DNA of 64,000 nt. Origin: Hybos culiciformis. Its lineage: Eukaryota; Arthropoda; Insecta; Diptera; Hybotidae. Both the position numbers and the translations under genes were made by a program. Below the pieces are notes generated by a model. The model ran no database searches, was not told where the DNA came from, and saw only the letters and a list, made by a program, of their open reading frames with translations. Shown piece after piece: positions 1 through 10,864 of the stretch. The stretch covers positions 40,921,525 through 40,985,524 of the forward strand of contig OZ023273.1 of NCBI GenBank assembly GCA_964007475.1, read 5' to 3'. Every line of letters begins with the position of its first letter. Positions within the stretch are counted from its first letter, which is position 1.

Positions 1-146
1 GGAATTCATAATTATCGTACACTTTTTTAATTTCAAATATATGTCCAATATTACAAGCAAAAAAATTACATATTCTAACAATAAAAAAATTATGTTCCAA
101 AAATTTTAAAAATTATTATGTTCAAAAAAATTTAAAAAAAATGTAT

Positions 147-217
147 TCATTGGGGAATCGAACCTGACACCTTCACTCTTATAGTCCGATGTTCTAGCCA
201 CTAAGCCATACGGCCAT
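147..217 (-). pseudogene. tRNA-like sequence, satellite unit 1, minus strand
   Basis: On the minus strand there is an A-box-like stretch TGGCTTAGTGG and a perfect B-box core GGTTCGATTCC at about tRNA spacing. The anticodon-loop position reads CTATAAG, which resembles a tyrosine-type loop. The two acceptor ends do not pair and the T stem is broken, so this is a tRNA-derived sequence rather than a working tRNA. It may still act as a Pol III promoter. It faces away from its partner at 479-553. Confidence 0.7.
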
Positions 218-478
218 ATAATTTTTGCTTTCTAAAATATAATAAAAAAATTCTAATAAACCATTCATTTTTTTGTTTTTATTTTATTGTAGGGGAATAA
301 AAAATAATACTCAAAAAAAAAAATAAGAAAAGAATTAGAATACTCAAAAAACGAGTTTGAAAAATTAACTAACCAATCAAAAAATTAATCTCATTGCCAT
401 ATAATGAGATTTAATATTATTTAGGAAAATAAATCAAAAATATTTTTTGTATTTGTTTAGAAAGCTAAACTCATATAG

Positions 479-553
479 GCAATATGGCTTAGTATTATAG
501 TAGAACATCACACTGTAAGTCTGAAGGTGCCTGGTTCGATTCCCAATGAGGAT
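479..553 (+). pseudogene. tRNA-like sequence, satellite unit 1, plus strand
   Basis: The A-box region starts TGGCTTAGT and the B-box core is GGTTCGATTCC. The loop CTGTAAG would place GTA (tyrosine) as anticodon. The sequence clearly resembles the minus-strand copy at 147-217, so the two are diverged inverted copies of one tRNA-derived unit. The acceptor and T stems are not complementary. Confidence 0.7.
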
Positions 554-1747
554 TTTTTTTTTTTTTAATAAAGAAACAAATCCTTTTAGTATTTTTGGAA
601 AACGTTAAATATTCATATGATATATGATAAAAATTAAATTTTTGCACCACTTAACAATTCTTGAATTAAAATAAAAATATGATTTATAGTTTTTCATTAA
701 AAAAAAGAAATTAAATAATCCTTTTCTTTGTGGGTCCCCAAAAAAAAATTCTCATGTGACAACGGAATTTATTGTCGATTTATTTATATATGTATAATAA
801 AATAAGGGACTATGAAATAATTAAAAAGTAATAGTTAGCAATAGAAATATACATTTATTTTTTGATCCTATATTTTTTAATTTATAGCTTAAATATTATT
901 TGCCAAATTCGATTCTAATTTCAATTTGATATTTTCGTCTATTTTTTATTTTGACATGCAGATTGTGAAAACTTCGGAATTTCACGCAGTTACGAATGAT
1001 TAAATATAAAAATATAAAATATTGTTAACTTCATATTATTTAACGTCTCAAATTAATTATAGATTTAGCTAGACAAATAATATTATTTCCAGTCGATGAT
1101 GAACTTTTACAGATAAGACTTATATAAACAAAATACAATAAAATAGATTTAAATGCCAAAATTTAATAAAATTATTTAACAATTGATTAATATGAACAAA
1201 AATTTAGTAAAATGTCTTAAAATTCGATTTATATGAACAAAATTTCGATTTATAATTCATAATGTTTAATTTAAATTAGTTATTCGAGCTGATTTTCCAT
1301 CAAATAAAATAATTTTCGAAACATCTGGGAAATGTTTTTACACACTCTAGATTATTTTTTACAGAGATCATGTAACCACTAAAGTTATAAACATTATATC
1401 CTATAAAACAAATTTATAATATTGGACGCACTAAACTCGTTACAAACAACATAGGTATATTTTGGCATTGATAGTATAGATATCGATCAAGTAATTTATC
1501 ATTATAGGTTTTCCCGGCTCAAAATATGCAAAAAAAAAAAATATTTTCAAAATAGGTAGCTCTGGTGAAATAAAGATTACCAGACCAAAAATTTTGGGTA
1601 GGAATTCATAATTATCGTACACTTTTTTAATTTCAAATATATGTCCAATATTACAAGCAAAAAAATTACATATTCTACCAATAAAAAAATTATGTTCAAA
1701 AAATTTTAAAAATTATTATGTTCAAAAAAATTTAAAAAAAAATGTAT

Positions 1748-1818
1748 TCATTGGGGAATCGAACCTGACACCTTCACTCTTATAGTCCGATGTTCTAGCC
1801 ACTAAGCCATACGGCCAT
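1748..1818 (-). pseudogene. tRNA-like sequence, satellite unit 2, minus strand
   Basis: Copy of the 147-217 sequence in the second satellite unit; A-box and B-box stretches look identical. Confidence 0.7.
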
Positions 1819-2079
1819 ATAATTTTTGCTTTCTAAAATATAATAAAAAAATTCTAATAAACCATTCATTGTTTTGTTTTTATTTTATTGTAGGGGAATA
1901 AAAAATAATACTCAAAAAAAAAAATAAGAAAAGAATTAGAATACTCAAAAAACGAGTTTGAAAAATTAACTAACCAATCAAAAAATTAATCTCATTGCCA
2001 TATAATGAGATTTAATATTATTTAGGAAAATAAATCAAAAATATTTTTTGTATTTGTTTAGAAAGCTAAACTTATATAG

Positions 2080-2154
2080 GCAATATGGCTTAGTATTATA
2101 GTAGAACATCACACTGTAAGTCTGAAGGTGCCTGGTTCGATTCCCAATGAGGAT
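2080..2154 (+). pseudogene. tRNA-like sequence, satellite unit 2, plus strand
   Basis: Copy of the 479-553 sequence in the second satellite unit, with the same loop and B box. Confidence 0.7.
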
Positions 2155-3349
2155 TTTTTTTTTTTAATAAAGAAACAAATCCTTTTAGTATTTTTGGAAA
2201 ACGTTAAATATTCATATGATATATGATAAAAATTAAATTTTTGCACCACTTAACAATTCTTGAATTAAAATAAAAATATGATTTATAGTTTTTCATTAAA
2301 AAAAAGAAATTAAATAATCCTTTTCTTTGTGGGTCCCCAAAAAAAAATTCTCATGTGACAACGGAATTTATTGTCGATTTATTTATATATGTATAATAAA
2401 ATAAGGGACTATGAAATAATTAAAAAGTAATAGTTAGCAATAGAAATATACATTTATTTTTTGATCCTATATTTTTTAATTTATAGCTTAAATATTATTT
2501 GCCAAATTCGATTCTAATTTCAATTTGATATTTTCGTCTATTTTTTATTTTGACATGCAGATTGTGAAAACTTCGGAATTTCACGCAGTTACGAATGATT
2601 AAATATAAAAATATAAAATATTGTTAACTTCATATTATTTAACGTCTCAAATTAATTATAGATTTAGCTAGACAAATAATATTATTTCCAGTCGATGATG
2701 AACTTTTACAGATAAGACTTATATACCTAAACAAAATACAATAAAATAGATTTAAATGCCAAAATTTAATAAAATTATTTAACAATTGATTAATATGAAC
2801 AAAAATTTAGTAAAATGTCTTAAAATTCGATTTATATGAACAAAATTTCGATTTATAATTCATAATGTTTAATTTAAATTAGTTATTCGAGCTGATTTTC
2901 CATCAAATAAAATAATTTTCGAAACATCTGGGAAATGTTTTTACACACTCTAGATTATTTTTTACAGAGATCATGTAACCACTAAAGTTATAAACATTAT
3001 ATCCTATAAAACAAATTTATAATATTGGACGCACTAAACTCGTTACAAACAACATAGGTATATTTTGGCATTGATAGTATAGATATCGATCAAGTAATTT
3101 ATCATTATAGGTTTTCCCGGCTCAAAATATGCAAAAAAAAAAAATATTTTCAAAATAGGTAGCTCTGGTGAAATAAAGATTACCAGACCAAAAATTTTGG
3201 GTAGGAATTCATAATTATCGTACACTTTTTTAATTTCAAATATATGTCCAATATTACAAGCAAAAAAATTACATATTCTACCAATAAAAAAATTATGTTC
3301 AAAAAATTTTAAAAATTATTATGTTCAAAAAAATTTAAAAAAAAATGTA

Positions 3350-3420
3350 TTCATTGGGGAATCGAACCTGACACCTTCACTCTTATAGTCCGATGTTCTA
3401 GCCACTAAGCCATACGGCCA
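3350..3420 (-). pseudogene. tRNA-like sequence, satellite unit 3, minus strand
   Basis: Copy of the 147-217 sequence in the third satellite unit. Confidence 0.7.
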
Positions 3421-3682
3421 TATAATTTTTGCTTTCTAAAATATAATAAAAAAATTCTAATAAACCATTCATTTTTTTGTTTTTATTTTATTGTAGGGGA
3501 ATAAAAAATAATACTCAAAAAAAAAAATAAGAAAAGAATTAGAATACTCAAAAAACGAGTTTGAAAAATTAACTAACCAATCAAAAAATTAATCTCATTG
3601 CCATATAATGAGATTTAATATTATTTAGGAAAATAAATCAAAAATATTTTTTGTATTTGTTTAGAAAGCTAAACTTATATAG

Positions 3683-3757
3683 GCAATATGGCTTAGTATT
3701 ATAGTAGAACATCACACTGTAAGTCTGAAGGTGCCTGGTTCGATTCCCAATGAGGAT
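3683..3757 (+). pseudogene. tRNA-like sequence, satellite unit 3, plus strand
   Basis: Copy of the 479-553 sequence in the third satellite unit. Confidence 0.7.
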
Positions 3758-4951
3758 TTTTTTTTTTTAATAAAGAAACAAATCCTTTTAGTATTTTTGG
3801 AAAACGTTAAATATTCATATGATATATGATAAAAATTAAATTTTTGCACCACTTAACAATTCTTGAATTAAAATAAAAATATGATTTATAGTTTTTCATT
3901 AAAAAAAAGAAATTAAATAATCCTTTTCTTTGTGGGTCCCCAAAAAAAATCTCTCATGTGACAACGGAACTTATTGTCGATTTATTTATATATGTATAAT
4001 AAAATAAGGGACTATGAAATAATTAAAAAGTAATAGTTAGGAATAGAAATATACATTTATTATTTGATCCTATATTTTTTAATTTATAGCTTAAATATTA
4101 TTTGCCAAATTCGATTCTAATTTCAATTTTATATTTTCGTCTATTTTTTATTTTGACATGCAGATTGTGAAAACTTCGGAATTTCACGCAGTTACGAATG
4201 ATTAAATATAAAAATATAAAATATTTTTAACTTCATATTATTTAACGTCTCAAATTAATTATAGATTTAGCTAGACAAATAATATTATTTCCAGTCGATG
4301 ATGAACTTTTACAGATAAGACTTATATAAACAAAATACAATAAAATAGATTTAAAGCCAAAATTTAATAAAATTATTTAACAATTGATTAATATGAACAA
4401 AAATTTAGTAAAATGTCTTAAAATTCGATTTATATGAACAAAATTTCGATTTATAATTCATAATGTTTAATTTAAATTAGTTATTCGAGCTGATTTTCCA
4501 TCAAATAAAATAATTTTCGAAACATCTGGGAAATGTTTTTACACACTCTAGATTATTTTTTACAGAGATCATGTAACCACTAAAGTTATAAACATTATAT
4601 CCTATAAAACAAATTTATAATATTGGACGCACTAAACTCGTTACAAACAACATAGGTATATTTTGGCATTGATAGTATAGATATCGATCAAGAAATTTAT
4701 CATTATAGGTTTTCCCGGCTCAAAATATGCAAAAAAAAAAAATTTCAAAATAGGTAGCTCTGGTGAAATAAAGATTACCAGACCAAAAATTTTGGGTAGG
4801 AATTCATAATTATCGTACACTTTTTTAATTTCAAATATATGTATATATAGGGCCCAATATTACAAGCAAAAAAATTACATATTCTACCAATAAAAAAATT
4901 ATGTTCAAAAAAAAAAAATTATTATGTTCAAAAAAATGAAAAAAAAATGTA

Positions 4952-5018
4952 TTCATTGGGGAATCGAACCTGACACCTTCACTCTTATAGTCCGATGTTC
5001 TAGCCACTAAGCCATACA
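4952..5018 (-). pseudogene. tRNA-like sequence at the broken end of the satellite array
   Basis: Fourth copy of the minus-strand tRNA-like sequence. Similarity to the satellite unit fades just beyond it (near 5040), so this copy has no plus-strand partner. Confidence 0.65.
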
Positions 5019-5095
5019 ACCCATATGATTTTGCATTTCTAAAATATAATAAAAAAACACATGAATCATAATTTTTGGGTAATAGCATTCTTAAT

Positions 5096-5388
5096 CTATG
5101 GTAATAGTAAACAGTATTTTGATATTTTTTTGTGTTGTTTTTTATTTTTTTATTTATTTAATCAAGAAAAATATACGATATAAGATATTACATTTTTTAG
5201 TTATTTATGTATATATAAATAAAAAAGAAAAGAAAAAAAGCCATAGAAAAATTTTTTGTTTTGGGTTATGGTAAATAGTATTTTGATATTTTTTTGTGTT
5301 TGTTTAATTATTTATTTAAACAATAAAAATATACAATAGAAGATATTACATCTTTCAGTATGCATGCATATAAAAAAAACGAAAAACG
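5096..5388. repeat. Imperfect tandem duplication of ~170 bp
   Basis: The block starting TATGGTAATAGTAAACAG near 5096 recurs near 5267 with the same order of words: a GTATTTTGATATTTTTTTG stretch, a GATATTACAT stretch, then an AT-rich tail. It fills the space between the end of the 1.6 kb array and the fold-back element. No coding potential seen. Confidence 0.75.
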
Positions 5389-5642
5389 AATAAAAAAAAC
5401 ACGAAGCAGTCATAGAACTGCCTACAGAAGTTTATACTTAAGATTTAAACTATGAAATAACAGTGGCTACAAATAATGGACTGCTTTTGGACTGATGGAC
5501 TGATTTTTATTTTAATTTACATTTTTTACTGAGCAGCCCATCATTTGTAGCCACTGTTATTCATAGTTTTTTTCACAGTTTTTAAATCTTTAAGTATAAA
5601 CTTCTGTAGGCAGTTCTATGACTGCTTCGTGTTTTTTTTATT
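5389..5642. mobile_element. Fold-back inverted-repeat element, copy 1
   Basis: Two arms of roughly 90-100 bp are reverse complements of each other. The outer ends read CACGAAGCAGTCATAG on the left and the reverse complement on the right, inside an A-run/T-run pair. The ~70 bp centre contains GGACTGCTTTTGGACTG and is not palindromic. A second copy lies at 56132-56375. No target duplication can be told apart from the A/T runs. It encodes no protein and would have to be moved by an enzyme encoded elsewhere. The transcript would form a long hairpin. Confidence 0.9.
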
Positions 5643-6669
5643 GTATTTTCTCTTCAATGTTCATTTTATTGAAATTTTGATTTGGAAACCCAGCAAAAAA
5701 AAAAGGATTCACATTCATATATTTGTACAATGTGAATGTGCACTAATAAATGTAAACATAATAATATATGTATAATGTATAATAGAGAACATGATTTTGT
5801 ATAAAATTTCTTAATCATAATATGTGTACATTCATATGTAAACATTGTGAAGTTTCATTTTTTTGGTTCCAAATATATAAATATATGGCAAAAAATCAAG
5901 TGAAGAAATTTTTCTCTGCATTTTCAACATTTGAAAATATAATTAATTTTAATTTCTTTATTTGAACATTAAAGCAATAAAATTAATATTAAATAATAAT
6001 AATAATAATAATATTAATAACATAAAATAAAAAAAGAATAAAGATAATAAAAACATTTTTATAATATAAAAACCACAAGGATATAGGTATATGTAAAGAA
6101 AACATTTTCTAAAAAAAGAAAGAAATTTAAATTATAAAAATATAATCAACATTAACATTATAAATTAAGAAGTAAAAAATTAAAAAAAATTCACATTAAA
6201 TTTTAATCAATTTAAAAAATTTTATACTTTTTTATATTTTTGTTGACGTTGTGGTTCTCCTAATCCTTTTCCATGCTTTTTTATTTTTGTTGACATTGAC
6301 TTGCAAGCCTACCTGTCTTTCTGTGTTTTTAGACTTATATAATTTATTTAAAAAAATTGTAGGATGTTAGTGAAGAATATTTTCCATAATATTACAATAT
6401 ACTTAGGTTTGTTTATACATACTATGAATAAATCCAAATTTAAAGGAAATTTCTCTTACTTATTATCTTTTTAAAGGTGAAAATCGAGCTCATCTGTCTA
6501 GTATGCTTAGTTTGGCATGATGCATACATAAATTATTATTATTACTATTGGTTATAAATATTGAAATCTTCCTTCAGTTCTATCACCACCATTCCAAAAA
6601 ATTAAAACAAATAAAGTAAACAACATACATATGTGAATACAGTTTTTTTTTATTTTTTTTAATTTTTAG
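5643..6669. other. AT-rich non-coding sequence
   Basis: No gene seen. It contains a small hairpin (CACATTC/GAATGTG arms around 5709-5741), an (AAT)n microsatellite at about 5992-6012, and a pyrimidine-rich tract immediately before the candidate exon at 6670. Confidence 0.6.
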
Positions 6670-6728
6670 GTACGTGCTGTTTATGTGTATACCTGGATCA
6701 TTTTGTGACTGTTTAAGATTTCGCGAAG
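6670..6728 (+). CDS. Candidate internal exon, 59 nt, product unknown
   Basis: A long T-rich tract ends in AG at 6668-6669 and is followed by 59 nt that are open in one frame (1 nt + 19 codons + 1 nt), then by GTAACATC, a fair donor site. The peptide runs YVLFMCIPGSFCDCLRFRE and has four cysteines. Base composition is far less AT-rich than the flanks, which is the main reason to suspect selection. Reading on past the donor keeps the frame open to 6874, but composition turns AT-rich at once. I do not recognise the sequence. It could be a microexon, a relic, or chance. Confidence 0.3.
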
Positions 6729-9700
6729 GTAACATCAAATATCCCATTCATATTGGGATAAAGATTATAGTTGATTCGCCAGCAAAAAATAATTTCGATT
6801 TCAATTTCATTTCAATTTTCCACAATTTTAATATAAAATTTTATTTTATGATTAACTCAAAGTCAAAAAATTAATAGTTTAACTCAGTATCAGTTTCAAA
6901 AATTCAAAACATAGCCGATAAGCTTTTACCCAACACAAGACAGTATATTAAGAGAAATACTTTTGAACTGATGAAAATATAAATTTCTTTTTTTTAAGAA
7001 AATTATACAAAATAAAAAGAAGAAAAATGAAAAGATATAAAAAAAAAAATCTTAATTTACAATATTTTGCTTAAATATTTATTTAAGGGAAAAAGCTCTT
7101 GTTTACATAATATTTTCTTAGTTAAAAGGAAAAAAATGTTTTAAGCAAATTAAAATTTTCAATCCCTCTTCATATTTCCATGAAGATGAAAAGTTATTTC
7201 GTTAGTTATTGTTAATATTTGTTAAGCATTAAAATTGATTTTTTGTTTAAGATTTTTTTTAAGATATTTGCATTTCAAGATTATTTGTTTTTTTTATTAT
7301 TTTTTTATATTTTATAACTCAGTTTTTTAATTTTTTCTCATCCCGGAAACAAATATTGTTTTTATATACTTATTTAGGGTTAAAAAGATTCAAAGAAATA
7401 AAGGAGACAATTTTTGAAAAATGTTAATGACACTCTTTACCACAGATTCTAAGCTGAATTTAATTAATAAAAATTATACTATTAACAAAGCGCTGTATTA
7501 AACATTAAACATAATTTCAGAATTAAATTTTGAATGAAAACACTAACTATAACTAAGTTCTTTTATTATCGATTGTTATAAAACCAAATAAACAATAAAA
7601 TGCACTATTCAATATGTTAAACAATTTTTCAAAAATCAAAAAAAACAAAAGGTGAAAAACAAAACGGGTTGAAAAACTAATCTCAAACATTTAACAGTTA
7701 ATAGTTTAATTCAAATTTTCATTATTATATGGTTTTAATTATTATTATATATATTTTTTATTAATGGCAAAATACAACAACTTTTAATTTGGAAATATGT
7801 TTAGTTGCAGGCAACAGGAAATTCAGCTTAAATGAGGAGTACATATTTTCAAATAAACAATAGAAAAACTTCTCTACTAATCAAACATCATTATGTTTTT
7901 CTTTTGTATTGATGAAGATTTAGCTTACATAATAAATCTGTATTTCATTTCTATGACAATTAATTTGAAAAAAAAAAAATACATAATTACTAATCCTAAT
8001 TTATTAAAAAAAAAAAAATATTTAAACCAATTAAATACTGTACCAATTTTATATATACCTTAAATTTCTTCCATTTCCTTGATACACATATACTTAAACC
8101 TATTAATCCTTGAAAAATTTTATTTTATTTATTTATTTTTTATTATTTTTTTTTTAAATCAAAATAATTTTGGGTCATTTTAAGAGACCAATAATTTATT
8201 TTCTTAATTATAGGTATTAATTTTCTTTTCTTTTTTTTTTTTTGTTATATATATCCTTTTTATTTTTTTATCTTGTAATATTGTAATATTATTATTATTA
8301 TATCCTTGAAGATATTATTCTCTATTTATATATAAAAAGAATTTTTTTTTCTATTTCTATTCTATTTTGAATAGTTTTATAATATAGTAAAATATAGTTG
8401 TTAGGAATGTTTAATATACCTTTTTTTTATGACTATTTTTATATCTTTTTTTTTTTTTGATTACTTCAAATTAAGGTAATTGAACTCTTTTTATTTTAAT
8501 CTTTTTCATTCATAAAATAAAAAATTAAAAAAAAATACATACTAAAAAATTTCAACTTGAAGAATTGAAAAATTGCATTATATGCGAATTCATTCACTAG
8601 AATTTTCTTTTTATTTTTCCAAGTATATATATATTGAAAATAAATTTCCGTTCTAATTATTTTTCATTTTTTTTTTTTTTTTTTCAGAATGAAAATTCCG
8701 ATGGAATATTCGTTTTTTATTTTTTTAATATTTTTTTTTCAAATATTTTTATGATTTTTCTTTTGGAATTTTCTATTTTTTATGTTTATTTTCTCTATAA
8801 TAAATATTATATGCCTTCAAAATAATAATAATAAACGCAAAACTTTAAATCACAAACCGTTTTTATACCGTAAAACCACGTCAGTTAAGCCGCAGTGTTA
8901 GAAATCGACTGAAAATTTGTGTTAAAAAAAATAGTCACCAAATTAGAAAAAGTATATTTTGTTACCCTTAAAAAAAAATAATAATAATTTTATATATAAA
9001 ATTTTTTTTATTTTTTTCTTCATTTTCTTCGGTCAAAATACGAATTTGAACGAATTGTATATAATATAAAATATATATGATGATATTTTCTTTCTTTCAT
9101 TCAATTTTTTTTTTTTTATAAAGAGTGTAACAAAATAATTTTCTCTTTTTCCAGGATTAATACTAAAATTAAGGGTTTAATTTAAAAATTCAAAACAAAA
9201 AAAAAAGATAGAAAACCCTAATCATAAAATTCTCTTTAGTTATTATGTTTTGAAAAAAAAAAAAAAAAATAGCAATTATAAATAATAATGAAAGAATATT
9301 GGTATTTTTTTTCTTCGGTTAAAAAAATAACCAAAGAAAAAATATTAAATAAACAAAAATAAAATCGGTATTTTTATCATTTTTTGTTAGTTTCTAGCAA
9401 ACGCCAAAAAAATCATATTTATCAAAACACAAGTTCGGTTTTTAAGCCCGTTTTACAACAAAAATAAAAAATCAAGTTTGCATTAATCGTGGGTCTATAT
9501 ATATAATCTCACACGAAAATGTACATAACTAATAAACTTCGTGCCCGATTTCAATTATTTATTTGTCAAAATCTCTTTCACCTCGATTGGTAGTTAGAGG
9601 CTGTCAGCCGGCCAAGGTTTTAAATAATGTTCATAAAAAATTTAAATGGATTCTAATGAAAATAAGTGTGTTTGGTAGATATTATGTCGATAAATGGGAC

Positions 9701-9985
9701 TTAAAATTCTTATATTAGAATATAATATAATGTATATAATTAAATGATTGGTATGTGTTATTTAAGGGGCCTTAAAATTATGTTTAAACTCTGGGCGTGA
9801 CCAACACCAAAGTATCTTAAACCGGAATGTTGAAAACAAGCTCTGTACTTCATTGTAACATACTATTCTATATTTTTTTAATACTTAACGAACAGGGAAA
9901 AAAAAGTCAAAACAACATACTATTTTTATCTTCTTTATACTTTAGAGTGGAAAAAAATTTAACCTAGGCGTAAAATTTTATCGTA
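6729..9985. other. AT-rich non-coding sequence
   Basis: No gene supported. Open frames such as 8634-8825 are translated T-runs. Homopolymer A and T tracts are dense from 7960 to 9300. The only GC-richer stretch is at 8855-8930 and is listed separately. Confidence 0.6.
8864..8930 (+). promoter_or_regulatory. Possible initiator-type core promoter
   Basis: TCAGTT at 8881-8886 matches the arthropod initiator consensus TCAGTY and lies in a short, less AT-rich island running to about 8930. TATA at 8864 is too close to act as a canonical TATA box. No downstream promoter element is evident at +28 and no open gene follows. Weak evidence. Confidence 0.15.
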
Positions 9986-9993
9986 GGTATATG
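9986..9993. repeat. 8-bp target-site duplication, left copy
   Basis: GGTATATG here is repeated exactly at 10857-10864, immediately outside the inverted ends of the element. Eight base pairs is the standard hAT target duplication. Confidence 0.95.
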
Positions 9994-10856
9994 CAGGCCC
10001 ATATAGAGGGGGGGTCAGCAGGGCCATATGGCATGGGCCCCCGATTTTTGGGGCCCCAATTTAAAAAAAATCAGCAAATTTGTAGCTTTCTATATTAGAA
10101 AATCTGTTAAAATTTATTCACTTAGCAGAAAAAAGTTCTATATAGTATATATAGGCTTTGGTTTTAAAAAATATTAGAAATATGGAACACTATCTTAGAA
10201 TCATGTCCTGTGTTCTTGGTTCTGAAATATCTGGATTCTCAAGGCGGTTTAAATCATTGCATGAAAATTGCAATTTATTTAAAGTTGTTTTGGTATTTGA
10301 AGATTATATCTGAGAAAGAAATAAAAGTTTCAGCGAATCGGTTGTTAGAAAAATACTCAAAGGAAATTTCTATTGAAATAATTGATGAATTTATATTTTT
10401 AAAGAATATTTATAGAACTAACTTTGACAATAGATCCATTACCTGAAAATTTACTAAAAAAAACATTCTTGAAACGATTTTAATACAGCGGTTTCCAAAT
10501 TTGCCAATTATTGTTAGAATATTTTCGAATCGAACCGTTGCTTTCGCTGAAAGAAGCTTTAGTACCTTGAAAAGAATAAAAAAATTTAAGAGATCGCCAA
10601 TGTTTCAAGAAAGACTAAATGTTTTCTCAAACCTAAATACAAATTGTCAATATACACGAAAGCTTGATTTTTCCCAAAATTATTAAGGAATTTGCCAATT
10701 TTAAAGAGGGTATAAGGCCTTTTTAAAATTATTTTATATTATTTTATTTTAATACATAATTTTCTTGGATTTTTTTATAATTAAACTAAATTGAGGGGTA
10801 TAGCGCCCCCAAAAAAATTTTGGACCCGGGCCTCATTGAAGCTCTCTCAGGGCCTG
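9994..10856. mobile_element. hAT DNA transposon, 863 bp, internally deleted
   Basis: The ends are CAGGCCC at 9994 and its complement GGGCCTG at 10850-10856, with imperfect, unusually GC-rich terminal inverted repeats (the left includes GGGCCCCCGATTTTTGGGGC, the right GGACCCGGGCCTC). Exact 8-bp target duplications GGTATATG flank it at 9986-9993 and 10857-10864. The interior holds the C-terminal part of a hAT transposase on the plus strand (10210-10686), so this is a deleted copy rather than a pure miniature element. Intact target duplications and recognisable coding suggest a fairly recent insertion. Confidence 0.95.
10210..10686 (+). pseudogene. hAT transposase C-terminal fragment, broken
   Basis: Two open segments form the remnant. 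The first (10210-10446) contains KEISIEIIDEFIFLKNIY, compatible with the region just upstream of the hAT dimerisation domain. The second (10501-10686) contains AFAERSFSTLKRIKKFKRS followed by QERLNVFSNL, a clear match to the hAT C-terminal dimerisation motif (AERSFS.LK.IK..LRS.M.QERL). Between them the frame is broken near 10443-10500. The N-terminal zinc finger and the catalytic RNase H-like core are absent, so it cannot be an active enzyme. The closest relatives I can name are the animal hAT transposases annotated as zinc-finger MYM-type-1-like proteins. Confidence 0.88.
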
Positions 10857-10864
10857 GGTATATG

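Larger units (their letters stand above)
1..5045. repeat. 1.6 kb satellite array, three full units and one partial
   Basis: The same sequence restarts at positions 1, 1601, 3204 and 4799 with GGAATTCATAATTATCG, giving units of 1600, 1603 and 1595 bp. The fourth copy breaks off near 5040. Units look almost identical by eye; differences are small indels in A/T runs, a short insertion near 2727 in unit 2, and scattered substitutions. Each unit holds a minus-strand tRNA-like sequence, a plus-strand tRNA-like sequence about 260 bp further on, and at its end a ~100 bp module (about 1499-1602, 3102-3205, 4698-4800) that recurs beside the minisatellite at 56.4 and 60 kb. No convincing protein is encoded; the repeated 60-residue frame is just the array repeating itself. 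The array begins at the window edge, so it probably extends upstream. High identity implies recent amplification or homogenisation. Confidence 0.97.

Noticed and set aside
147..553. Functional tRNA-Tyr genes
   Set aside because: Anticodon loop and B box are suggestive, but acceptor and T stems are not complementary and the copies are locked in a satellite unit.
1440..3225. Repeated 60-residue frame at 1440-1622 and 3043-3225
   Set aside because: Identical only because the satellite unit repeats; AT-driven composition and no homology recognised.
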